Below, in pieces: positions 57,745 through 64,000 of a stretch of 64,000 bases of DNA. The stretch lies in assembly GCA_963704675.1 (NCBI GenBank), contig OY969928.1:868001-932000 (forward strand), read 5' to 3'. Below the pieces are notes generated by a model. That model saw only the letters and a program-made list of their open reading frames with translations. It had not been told where the DNA came from and ran no database searches. Every line of letters begins with the position of its first letter. Positions within the stretch are counted from its first letter, which is position 1. Made by a program: the position numbers and the translations under genes. This DNA is from DASUVM01 sp963704675. Its GTDB lineage: Bacteria > Patescibacteriota > Saccharimonadia > Saccharimonadales > Saccharimonadaceae.

Positions 57745-58365
57745 ATGGGCGTTGACCTACATAAAACTAGCCATGTGCTTTTCTTTGTCGTTTTTTTGCC
57801 GGCAATAAGTTTCGGTATTGGCTGGTTGTTCGCTCAAGCAGTGCCTGGTGCGCCCTTTTGGGTTGAAACTATTTCACCACTCGCGGTATATGGTTTATTG
57901 TTTAACTTTTTTGATAAAGTTGCCTGGCATTGGCCGATGTTTCGATGGTTTGGGATTGTTGGGACGCCCGATGTACGCGGCCGGTGGTTGGGTGAGCAGA
58001 TTTCATCATTTCGTGACGAGAATGGCAAGAATCGAAAGTCACGCGTTATTATGGAGGTTACACAAACATTCTCGTATATTGAAGTACAAACTTATTATCA
58101 AAATTGGCAAAGCACACATACAGCTGCTTCGTGCTGGCCAATTGATGGCAAGATGGCAGTCGTCATTATGTTCGAGTCTGAGCCAAAAGCGATCTATGAA
58201 GGTGATGCCCGATCACATAAAGGTGTCATTAAGCTGCTTGAAGTAACGCCTGGCCGACTTGAAGGTAGCTACTTTAATGCCAATGGTCACTACGGTGAGC
58301 TCAGTTTTCGACGTACGCGTTTTAAGCTGCATCATACGTTTGAATCAGTCGGTTCAAATAAATAA
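57745..58365 (+). CDS. Cap15-like two-helix membrane protein with beta-barrel domain
   Basis: A 206-aa protein with two membrane helices (about residues 9-31 and 44-62) and a C-terminal beta-rich domain: GTPDVRGRWLGEQISS, then VTQTFSYIEVQTYYQNWQST, PKAIYEGDARSHKGVIKL and GRLEGSYFNANGHYGELSF. This order (P-x-x-x-G-x-W, alternating strands, G-x-Y-x-x-x-x-x-x-G) matches my memory of Cap15 (PF18153), a membrane effector of CBASS immunity whose barrel binds cyclic dinucleotides. No CD-NTase gene is nearby. TATAAT (57731-57736) lies 8 nt before the ATG. The role outside CBASS is unknown. Confidence 0.6.
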   Translation: MGVDLHKTSHVLFFVVFLPAISFGIGWLFAQAVPGAPFWVETISPLAVYGLLFNFFDKVAWHWPMFRWFGIVGTPDVRGRWLGEQISSFRDENGKNRKSRVIMEVTQTFSYIEVQTYYQNWQSTHTAASCWPIDGKMAVVIMFESEPKAIYEGDARSHKGVIKLLEVTPGRLEGSYFNANGHYGELSFRRTRFKLHHTFESVGSNK

Positions 58366-58388
58366 CACCTCGGTGTTACAATAGGGGT

Positions 58389-58796
58389 ATGGCAGACTTT
58401 TCACTTAGTGACGTACAGCGCGCGATGCGCGACGAGTTAAACGGAATTCGCAATCAAATAACAGAGATGAACCGCGAAACAGATGACCTTTCGATTATTC
58501 GCCAGCGGTTAGAAGCGATTGACCAACGAACACAACGCTTTGAGGCACAATTTCAACAGTGGCAGCCAATTTTAATGCAGGCTCAGCAACAGCAACAACA
58601 AATGCAGCAACTTTTGCAACTTCTACAGCAAATGCAACGCATGGTGCAAAGTTATGACACGCTTTACCGCCAAGTTGGTGAAACAACGACGCGGGTGCAG
58701 TATTTCGATAGCTTTGCGCGTCAATTAAGCGATTATTTTCAGCGTCTTCGTGAACGTGAAGAAGAAGACGACGGCTACCGGAATGTCAGCGGATAA
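58389..58796 (+). CDS. Glutamine-rich coiled-coil protein
   Basis: A 135-aa soluble protein, almost entirely helical, with a run rich in Q, M and L (about residues 50-85: QQWQPILMQAQQQ, LLQLLQQMQRMVQ) typical of coiled coils. No family recognised. TACAAT (58377-58382) ends 6 nt before the ATG, so it is probably leaderless; the hairpin AACACC/GGTGTT that may end the preceding gene overlaps this promoter. Confidence 0.7.
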   Translation: MADFSLSDVQRAMRDELNGIRNQITEMNRETDDLSIIRQRLEAIDQRTQRFEAQFQQWQPILMQAQQQQQQMQQLLQLLQQMQRMVQSYDTLYRQVGETTTRVQYFDSFARQLSDYFQRLREREEEDDGYRNVSG

Positions 58797-58815
58797 GGGA
58801 ATCTTATCTGGGAGT

Positions 58816-58848
58816 GCCGGCCTCACCTACTTTTTCAATAAGGCCGGC
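58816..58848. terminator. Hairpin between convergent genes
   Basis: GCCGGCCT (58816-58823) and AGGCCGGC (58841-58848) form a GC-rich stem; the loop contains a T run. It lies between the ends of the coiled-coil gene and the minus-strand 166-aa gene, so it could terminate both. Confidence 0.55.
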
Positions 58849-58855
58849 GGCGCAT

Positions 58856-59356
58856 TTACCAGATCAGATGCGTTGAAAAAACAAACTCCCCAAAGAACAG
58901 GGCTGCGAGCAGATCTTGGTCGGAACTGGTCAGCTGTCTAGCAGGTTTTTGAGCGTTCAATCGTTCGCAGGCTTCGCGAAGAATTCGCACATTTGAGCCG
59001 GTTATGGGCAATGTACCTTGTGAGGGATCGCTCGTCCAATGAAGGGCTCTCCTGCCACCATACGCTGCACGGGCGAGAGAAAGGGCCTCTTCTCGCTGTT
59101 TAGCCTCTGTACTGCCCATGCTGCTTTGCATGAATTCGCCCAAAAGCTGCCAAGCGACTGCCTTAGCAATTTTGGTTATCAACTCGAGGCCGAGCTGGGC
59201 TACTGTTGTGCTTTTGGCGGGGCCTTCTCCCGTCGTGAGAACTGTTTCATGGGGGTGCCAGGCCTTGATAACCTTTCCTCTTTTGCTGAGAGCATGAATG
59301 AGCCCTTTATTGCTCAATGTAAAAGACCAAACTCTGTTGTGGGTCGGCTTGAACAT
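58856..59356 (-). CDS. Hypothetical protein
   Basis: A 166-aa protein of unknown family, rich in alanine, leucine and arginine, with an N-terminal beta-like segment (NRVWSFTLSNKGLIHAL) and helical remainder; residues about 52-75 (TVAQLGLELITKIAKAVAW) form an amphipathic helix. Base composition is more GC-rich than most neighbours and a weak GGAAG precedes the ATG, hinting at a different origin. An inverted repeat (59386-59412) lies upstream. Confidence 0.6.
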   Translation of the reverse strand: MFKPTHNRVWSFTLSNKGLIHALSKRGKVIKAWHPHETVLTTGEGPAKSTTVAQLGLELITKIAKAVAWQLLGEFMQSSMGSTEAKQREEALSLARAAYGGRRALHWTSDPSQGTLPITGSNVRILREACERLNAQKPARQLTSSDQDLLAALFFGEFVFSTHLIW

Positions 59357-59385
59357 ATGCTTCCGTTCTGATCGGCCGATGCAAA

Positions 59386-59412
59386 ATGAGTATGAGTGTT
59401 ACTTATACTCAT
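59386..59412. promoter_or_regulatory. Inverted repeat upstream of the 166-aa gene
   Basis: ATGAGTATGAG (59386-59396) and CTTATACTCAT (59402-59412) are complementary with one mismatch, separated by 5 nt. Placed about 30 nt upstream of the minus-strand ATG at 59356, it may be an operator. No T tract on either side. Confidence 0.4.
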
Positions 59413-59476
59413 TAGTATTAAAGGCAAACTATGACAATACGTCAATAACGCTTTTTGTTAAAACAAGGCTCGCGCA

Positions 59477-59665
59477 TTACATATCCTTGCCGCCGCCAAA
59501 GCCGATCAAGGCTACGATGGCGCTGGCGATCATGGTAACGCCAACCATCAGCACGATATCGAGGCTACGGTCAATCGCGCAAAATGCCGCCGTACCGAGC
59601 CACATAGTAGCGATAATGCCAGCGGTATAGGGGTAGCGAACGAATAAAACAAAATCTTTTATCAT
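59477..59665 (-). CDS. Small two-helix membrane protein after the UbiB-like kinase
   Basis: A 62-aa protein with two hydrophobic segments (about residues 12-30 and 36-56, the latter ending IVALIGFGGG). It starts 2 bp after the stop of the UbiB-like gene, so it is the last gene of that operon. No family recognised. The residual gap upstream of it towards 59413 shows nothing else. Confidence 0.65.
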   Translation of the reverse strand: MIKDFVLFVRYPYTAGIIATMWLGTAAFCAIDRSLDIVLMVGVTMIASAIVALIGFGGGKDM

Positions 59666-59667
59666 AC

Positions 59668-61245
59668 TTACTTCTTATTTAACTCTACTCTAATGGTTTT
59701 TTCTAGATCACGTGCTTCTTTTTCGCCCGAACGCATTTTGGCAGAAAGTACGTTGAAGAGTGTTGGGTCGCGTTCAGCAACTCGCTCAAGCCAAGCGGCG
59801 ATGACCTCAATTGCACGATTGACCGAAAGCGGATTGCTGTCGTCATGCGTGAAGTGGCTTAAATCTTTTTCAATTTTAGCAAGTGAACGATCGAATACTC
59901 TAGGCAATACGTCAGATGATCCGAGTGATTCAACGAGGGTAATGTAGGTTTGAGCAGCACGAAGCATATCAGCTGATTCAACGCGCATAATAATGCCAAA
60001 CCGATTATCTTTGTTGGTGAGCTGATTGATACCTTTTAGAATGCTGCCGTCTTTAATCATTTGCTGCACGCCCGCATTGTTGGTTTTTTTGTCGAAGCCC
60101 TCGGCTGCAACAGTACCAATATCACGCGCAAGATCGTCGCTTTGCTGGTCGCGCGGTAAAAGCATATTGATGCGTTCGAGTGCAAGATAAAGCTCGGGGC
60201 TGAAAAAGCGCATAAACTGGCCGAATAAGCCAGCAACGTCAAGCTCACCCTTGTACATACGGTGGTATTCTTTTAAAAGCCCATAGAGTGCTGGCTTTTC
60301 GCGTGGCGTGCGTGCATAAATGCCAAAATCAATTAAACCGACTTTGTTATCTTTCATGAGGCGAATATTGCCGGGGTGCGGGTCGCCTTGTACTCGTTCG
60401 AGGGCGAAGATACCAACAATATATTCAAAGCCAATCGTTTCAAGCTGTTCATCGAGGTCCGAACTAAGATATTGTTTCACATAGTCGCGAGGATCAAACC
60501 CTTGCTCCTTTACCTTTACCAGATGAGCTGCCGAAATGCCATCGATATATTCTTGCACAATGATATTCTCAGTGCACAGACCAGTAAACGTCTCAGGGAT
60601 AATAAACTTAGCATGATCTTTATAAATGTGATACATCTCAGCCGCAAAAGCCGCTTCACCGGGGTAGTCAGTTTCGCGCATAGTCGCATTTTTAAAATCT
60701 TCAATTGGCTTTCGAAGGTCCATATCAGCATTAGGGTAAAGCCGCTTACTGAAACGTTTCATGAAAATTGAAAGCAGTCTGAGATCGAATTTCAATGTCT
60801 CACGAATCATCGGGCGCAAAACCTTTATAATAATTGGTTTGCCGCCAACATGCTGACCATAATAAACCTGCCCAAAACTACCCGCCGCGAATGGTTCGGG
60901 ATTAATGCCGGTGATCTGAGATAATTTTTCAGGTGATAATTCTTTTTTTAAGAACGAGGTGACATCGATTGGTTCAGTGTCGAGGTTCTCAAACACACGC
61001 AATCGCTCAGGGCTTTGCCAAGCGCGCATCATGTCGCTTCTGAGCAGTACACCCTGTAAAAACTTCACATAGACGCCACCCATCGACATAAACTCTTCGC
61101 AAATAAAACGATACATATCATCGGTTTGCTTGCGCCGCCAGCGATAATAGGCGCCTCCAATAATACGCGCGAGCCGCGCGGCGCGTTGGCGTTTTAAATG
61201 CTGAATCGTTTTATGATCAGCTATGAGTTGATTCCTAGTAACCAT
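59668..61245 (-). CDS. UbiB/AarF/ABC1-family kinase-like protein
   Basis: A 525-aa member of the atypical kinase family including UbiB, COQ8 and plant ABC1K. Visible motifs: VYVKFLQG (the KxGQ position, here K-F-L-Q), AAGSFGQVYYG (the alanine-rich loop), ETDYPGEAA, VQEYIDG, HPGNIRL (catalytic loop) and LIDFG (metal site). In proteobacteria UbiB supports ubiquinone synthesis; no quinone genes are seen here, so a lipid-linked role is more likely. The ATG at 61245 lies 1 nt after the stop of the upstream 53-aa gene. It is the middle gene of a three-gene operon. Confidence 0.85.
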   Translation of the reverse strand: MVTRNQLIADHKTIQHLKRQRAARLARIIGGAYYRWRRKQTDDMYRFICEEFMSMGGVYVKFLQGVLLRSDMMRAWQSPERLRVFENLDTEPIDVTSFLKKELSPEKLSQITGINPEPFAAGSFGQVYYGQHVGGKPIIIKVLRPMIRETLKFDLRLLSIFMKRFSKRLYPNADMDLRKPIEDFKNATMRETDYPGEAAFAAEMYHIYKDHAKFIIPETFTGLCTENIIVQEYIDGISAAHLVKVKEQGFDPRDYVKQYLSSDLDEQLETIGFEYIVGIFALERVQGDPHPGNIRLMKDNKVGLIDFGIYARTPREKPALYGLLKEYHRMYKGELDVAGLFGQFMRFFSPELYLALERINMLLPRDQQSDDLARDIGTVAAEGFDKKTNNAGVQQMIKDGSILKGINQLTNKDNRFGIIMRVESADMLRAAQTYITLVESLGSSDVLPRVFDRSLAKIEKDLSHFTHDDSNPLSVNRAIEVIAAWLERVAERDPTLFNVLSAKMRSGEKEARDLEKTIRVELNKK

Positions 61246-61246
61246 A

Positions 61247-61408
61247 TTAGCGATGTTTACGGAAGCCAATTAAAAACAGAATGAGCGTAAAGAAGGTAAT
61301 AAGCACGAAGAGCTGTACTCGTTGGACGCTTTGCGGCACAAAGAGGGCGATGATAATAACCGCTATCCAGATAATAACAATGGTCACGAATACCGATGCA
61401 TATTTCAT
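61247..61408 (-). CDS. Small two-helix membrane protein upstream of the UbiB-like kinase
   Basis: A 53-aa protein, too short for routine ORF calls, reading from ATG 61408 to TAA 61247-61249: two hydrophobic helices (about residues 5-24 and 33-48) joined by a short polar loop (PQSVQRVQ) and ending in a basic tail (GFRKHR). Both helices and the loop resemble LapA-like (DUF1049) two-helix proteins, which I cannot confirm. TATAAT (61427-61422 on this strand) lies 13 nt before the ATG. Its stop is 1 nt before the kinase start, so coupling is almost certain. Confidence 0.65.
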   Translation of the reverse strand: MKYASVFVTIVIIWIAVIIIALFVPQSVQRVQLFVLITFFTLILFLIGFRKHR

Positions 61409-61467
61409 AACAATTATTTATATTATACCACAAACTTAAGGTGTTATCAGAGAATCAGCCCAAGAAC

Positions 61468-61977
61468 TTATGATTGCTTAACAATGCTAATCTGAGCTGG
61501 GCCAATGTTGCATGTCACTAGTATTTCGGGCCGGCTAATATCGCCGCTTGTAAAGTGAGATAAAGGAGTAACATTGTGCCAATATTTGCTTGCAAGTTTT
61601 TCTGCTATTTTTACGTGGTGATTATGCAGTGTATCTTTTAAATTATCGTAAAGATCAAGATCAGAAACATAGCAAACCGAACTATCTACCGCTACTTTTA
61701 GAAGGGTACTATTAGTATTTAGATTATAGCTATCTAATAATACCCGTCTGCCGTCCTTTATATTAATAAGGCTTATTTCATCGCCTACGAAGCAATAAAT
61801 ATTATTATTACGGCATATGCCCGCTTGTTTTAGGTGGGTTGGCCGTCGTTCGTCTAAAAATCTGTCAGCAGCTATTATATCGGAGTCTTTTCCCAGCTTG
61901 CCGCGCGAGGCGCATTTTAAGCCCTCATGCAAGACTGATTCCAGACTATCTTTACTGATTTCGTGATACATTATCAT
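61468..61977 (-). CDS. Hypothetical protein with ADP-ribosyltransferase-like N-terminus
   Basis: A 169-aa soluble protein. Its first residues (MYHEISKDSLESVLHEGLK) recall the start of ART-superfamily enzymes such as DarT or KptA (Y/H-x-T-x-x-x-N-L-x-x-I-L-x-x-G-L), and FLDERRP, YCFVGDEIS and VDSSVCYVSDLDLYD follow as plausible strands, but no complete catalytic triad can be named. TATAAT (61991-61986 on this strand) lies 8 nt before the first ATG. Other folds are possible; function unknown. Confidence 0.55.
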   Translation of the reverse strand: MIMYHEISKDSLESVLHEGLKCASRGKLGKDSDIIAADRFLDERRPTHLKQAGICRNNNIYCFVGDEISLINIKDGRRVLLDSYNLNTNSTLLKVAVDSSVCYVSDLDLYDNLKDTLHNHHVKIAEKLASKYWHNVTPLSHFTSGDISRPEILVTCNIGPAQISIVKQS

Positions 61978-62080
61978 TAATTTTAATTATAACTTTTTAA
62001 TATTAACAAAAGAACACTCATCAAGGTATTGAGAGTGGGTGCTATGGTTTTTTACAAATAAACTGCCTTGAGTTAGTTGG

Positions 62081-63205
62081 TTAACGATTCACCAAGTATC
62101 TTGTGCTTACCAGGGCACCGACGAATAGTAAGCTCGCTATTCCTACATAAGCCAGCTGGCTTGTACCAGTATTAGCAAGCTGTTCGCTTGAAATCGGTTG
62201 TGTCTGGGGGTTTGACAATAAGCCAGAGATTACACCAAGTCTATTAGTGCCGCTTTCACTGAACCATATCGTATTATTTGGGCCGAGAGCAATTGTAAAT
62301 GGTGCGCTGCTGCTCGATGGAATGGGATATTCTGTTATGACGCCTGCGGTAGTAATCATACCAATTTTGTTGCCAGATGTACTATTTCGTTCGGTAAACC
62401 ACAAATTCCCATCAGGTCCTGCGATAATGCCGTGTGGATCGCTCGTGATACCTGATGGTACGGTATATTCCGTTACAACACCGCTCGTCGTCATTTTACT
62501 AATTCGACCGCCTTCACCGGCAAACCATAAGTTATCATCGGCGCCGGTTGTAATGTCATAAGGTGTTCGTGTGGGAGGACTCGGCAATGGATATTCAGTA
62601 ATCACACCTGTGGTTGTGACTTTGCCAATTTGACCTGCAACGTGCTCGCTAAACCATAAGTTGCCATCAGGCCCAACGGTAATGCCATATGGATTACTAC
62701 CGATAGTAGGGGTTGGGTAAAGGGTAATAACGCCACTGGTCGTAATCTTGCCGATATTATTGCCGCCAATGTGCGTAAACCACAAGTTACCGTCTGGACC
62801 CGCAATAATATTATGCGGGTTACTGCCGCCAGTTATAGGATATTCATTAAATGTGCCGGTTGGAGTAACTACACCAATTCTGTTGGTGTTGTACCCGGTA
62901 AACCATAAATTACCATCTGGACCAAGAGCTATGCTATTTGGTTGGCTATTGGCAGTTGGGATAGTGTATTCGCTAAGTACTGTACCACTTGGAGACATAA
63001 CGCCAATCTTATTAGCAGAAAACTCAGTAAACCATATATTGCCATCTGGTCCCACTGTAAGACCGTGTGGTGCGCTGCCTGGGGTTGGAATGTCGTATTC
63101 CGTAATAGTAACGGCAGCTTGTGCTGCTGCTGGAAAGAGGAGGGTTGTTAATGCTAACGTCATCACAGTAACACTTATTCGTCTGAGTAAGTTTATGCTT
63201 CTCAT
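62081..63205 (-). CDS. Wall-anchored streptogramin-lyase-type beta-propeller protein
   Basis: A 374-aa surface protein: signal peptide (hydrophobic residues about 10-30, ending AAAQA), then seven repeats of about 42 residues each with GPDGNLWFT-type cores and EYPIPT-type connectors, enough for one seven-bladed Vgb-like propeller, and a C-terminal sorting signal LANTG followed by a hydrophobic helix and RYLVNR. LAxTG is typical of class E sortases. The blades closely resemble those of the pilus protein at 45894-48254. I infer a covalently attached surface lectin, receptor or lyase-like module; enzyme activity is not evident. Confidence 0.82.
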   Translation of the reverse strand: MRSINLLRRISVTVMTLALTTLLFPAAAQAAVTITEYDIPTPGSAPHGLTVGPDGNIWFTEFSANKIGVMSPSGTVLSEYTIPTANSQPNSIALGPDGNLWFTGYNTNRIGVVTPTGTFNEYPITGGSNPHNIIAGPDGNLWFTHIGGNNIGKITTSGVITLYPTPTIGSNPYGITVGPDGNLWFSEHVAGQIGKVTTTGVITEYPLPSPPTRTPYDITTGADDNLWFAGEGGRISKMTTSGVVTEYTVPSGITSDPHGIIAGPDGNLWFTERNSTSGNKIGMITTAGVITEYPIPSSSSAPFTIALGPNNTIWFSESGTNRLGVISGLLSNPQTQPISSEQLANTGTSQLAYVGIASLLFVGALVSTRYLVNR

Positions 63206-63387
63206 TTTTAAACCTAATTACACTTATGCTTAATTATACATTATTAAAGTGTTTCGTAAAGAATTAAATTAAAGCGTTTACAGATAGAGTCATTGACTTT
63301 CCACAAGTTTTATGTTAATAGTAAATTACAATCCGTTGAGCAAACGGCTCGGGGATAGAGGACGTTCAAAATATAGAGGGGAAGAGA

Positions 63388-63906
63388 ATGTCTCTGGCGG
63401 GTATTGCAGCTGCATTCGTTTCTGCCACATTGGCAGCAAAGAGGGCGCGCCGGCGGTCCCCGGAGGCTGCAGGCGATTCTCTCATCCAACGCCTCGAATG
63501 GCAGGTTGCAACACATACCGATATGCACAGAGGTCTTGATGTGCGTGTGACCGTCTATCTGTTGGGCTATATAAGTGTTTTGGCGATCGAGGGTTCACTC
63601 TTTAAAGATAATATCGGCTTGCTGTCTTTTCGTTTCATGTTTGCCGTTGCGATCGTGACGACATTGGGTGTCATTTCGGCCAGTATCGCGCTTCGAGCAC
63701 GCAGGTGGATAACGAAACCTCGTACGGCTGAAAAGATACTAAATGACGAACGACACAAGACGAAGAAAGAGGTAGAATACGAGCTGGCTACTGAGCTTGC
63801 AAGCTGTGAATCTATTTCACGCCGCAAGCGTAATTGGTCGAATGTTAGCCTGGTCCTCCTCGCTGCAGATGTAGTCTGGCTTGCTTTTGGCATGGCATAT
63901 CTGTAG
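63388..63906 (+). CDS. Small membrane protein, possible two-helix effector type
   Basis: A 172-aa protein: a basic N-terminal part (AAKRARRRSPEAAGD), two adjacent hydrophobic segments (about 52-70 and 78-102), a charged linker (KPRTAEKILNDERHKTKKEVEYE) and a C-terminal helix (about 150-172). This resembles the paired-helix topology of SLATT and Pycsar TM effectors, but no diagnostic motif is certain. The ribosome site GAGGGGAAGAGA is strong and the DNA is GC-rich, unlike most genes here. The gap 63206-63387 contains TTGACT (63293-63298) and TACAAT (63327-63332), not well spaced. Confidence 0.55.
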   Translation: MSLAGIAAAFVSATLAAKRARRRSPEAAGDSLIQRLEWQVATHTDMHRGLDVRVTVYLLGYISVLAIEGSLFKDNIGLLSFRFMFAVAIVTTLGVISASIALRARRWITKPRTAEKILNDERHKTKKEVEYELATELASCESISRRKRNWSNVSLVLLAADVVWLAFGMAYL

Positions 63907-63921
63907 TTTTGACGTCCGCCA

Positions 63922-63952
63922 CCCTCCCCATGCAACGAGTGCATGGGGAGGG
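63922..63952. terminator. Long GC-rich hairpin after the last gene
   Basis: CCCTCCCCATGCA (63922-63934) pairs perfectly with TGCATGGGGAGGG (63940-63952). No T tract follows directly. Confidence 0.6.
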
Positions 63953-63970
63953 CGAAAGACGCTTGAGATG

Positions 63971-63990
63971 ACTCCGAGAGGAGTTTTTTT
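63971..63990 (+). terminator. Rho-independent terminator
   Basis: ACTCC-GAGA-GGAGT followed by seven T residues, 64 nt after the last stop codon. Confidence 0.75.
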
Positions 63991-64000
63991 GGTTTCAAAA

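Noticed and set aside
1..64000. UGA reassigned to glycine as in Gracilibacteria
   Set aside because: Conserved genes (ftsH, dnaJ, recA, ruvB and others) have no in-frame TGA and several end in TGA at the normal length.
1..64000. CRISPR array, prophage or complete insertion sequence
   Set aside because: No regularly spaced direct repeats, integrase, transposase or phage structural genes are visible.

Overview
The window looks like a near-complete slice of a small, gene-dense genome from the Candidate Phyla Radiation (Patescibacteria), most likely Candidatus Saccharibacteria (TM7). I infer this from short intergenic gaps, a standard code (TGA is used as stop in every conserved gene), a type IV pilus locus, housekeeping proteins shorter than usual (HrcA, TsaB), DUF4232 and LAxTG-type surface proteins reminiscent of Actinobacteria, and no biosynthetic operons. 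The lineage is an inference from gene content; no rRNA is present to confirm it.

Layout. 1-3.2 kb: end of a winged-helix regulator, a tiny membrane protein, two Nudix hydrolases, a second winged-helix regulator and a PAP2 phosphatase. 3.2-11.3 kb: histidine phosphatase, tilS, ftsH, a membrane protein, murJ and lepA; lepA carries an in-frame palindromic insertion. 11.3-16.3 kb: a P-loop kinase, unknowns, a mini LAxTG surface protein, tatA-tatC with a possible Tat substrate, a guanylate-kinase-like protein with a degenerate P-loop, and a polytopic membrane protein. 16.4-26.5 kb: the heat-shock block (CIRCE-hrcA-grpE ... CIRCE-dnaK-unknown-dnaJ) with unknown genes and a tandem paralogue pair between its halves. 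26.6-31.1 kb: a probable peptide-tagging cluster (DUF1704-like peptidase, ATP-grasp ligase, RimB-like protease, RimK, 4-TM protein). 31.2-43.3 kb: tRNA-Lys, comEC, yebC, ruvC, ruvAB, bPH protein, a pilin, LOG enzyme, Nudix, recA, an S51-PNPOx fusion and recX, i.e. DNA uptake and recombination. 43.3-54.9 kb: the type IV pilus locus (pilA, pseudopilins, a pilin-like protein fused to a double beta-propeller, pilM, pilN, pilO, pilC, pilB). 54.9-64 kb: tsaE, tsaB, RNase Y, a Cap15-like membrane protein, a UbiB-family kinase flanked by two mini membrane proteins, a wall-anchored beta-propeller and another small membrane protein.

Four things stand out. (1) Many genes have a sigma70-type -10 hexamer ending exactly 6 nt before the start codon and no Shine-Dalgarno, which predicts widespread leaderless mRNAs, including one symmetric divergent pair. 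(2) A three-copy intergenic element at 38.8, 40.4 and 55.8 kb has a conserved two-hairpin core of about 80 nt, closed each time by a 28-31 bp stem whose sequence differs completely between copies yet stays self-complementary. (3) MITE-like imperfect palindromes of about 165-175 bp lie at the ftsH stop codon and in frame inside lepA. (4) Streptogramin-lyase-type propellers are used twice as surface modules: about 14 blades on a pilin-like stalk and 7 blades on a LAxTG-anchored protein. Pili, ComEC, RecA and RuvABC together suggest a natural-transformation and host-attachment programme.
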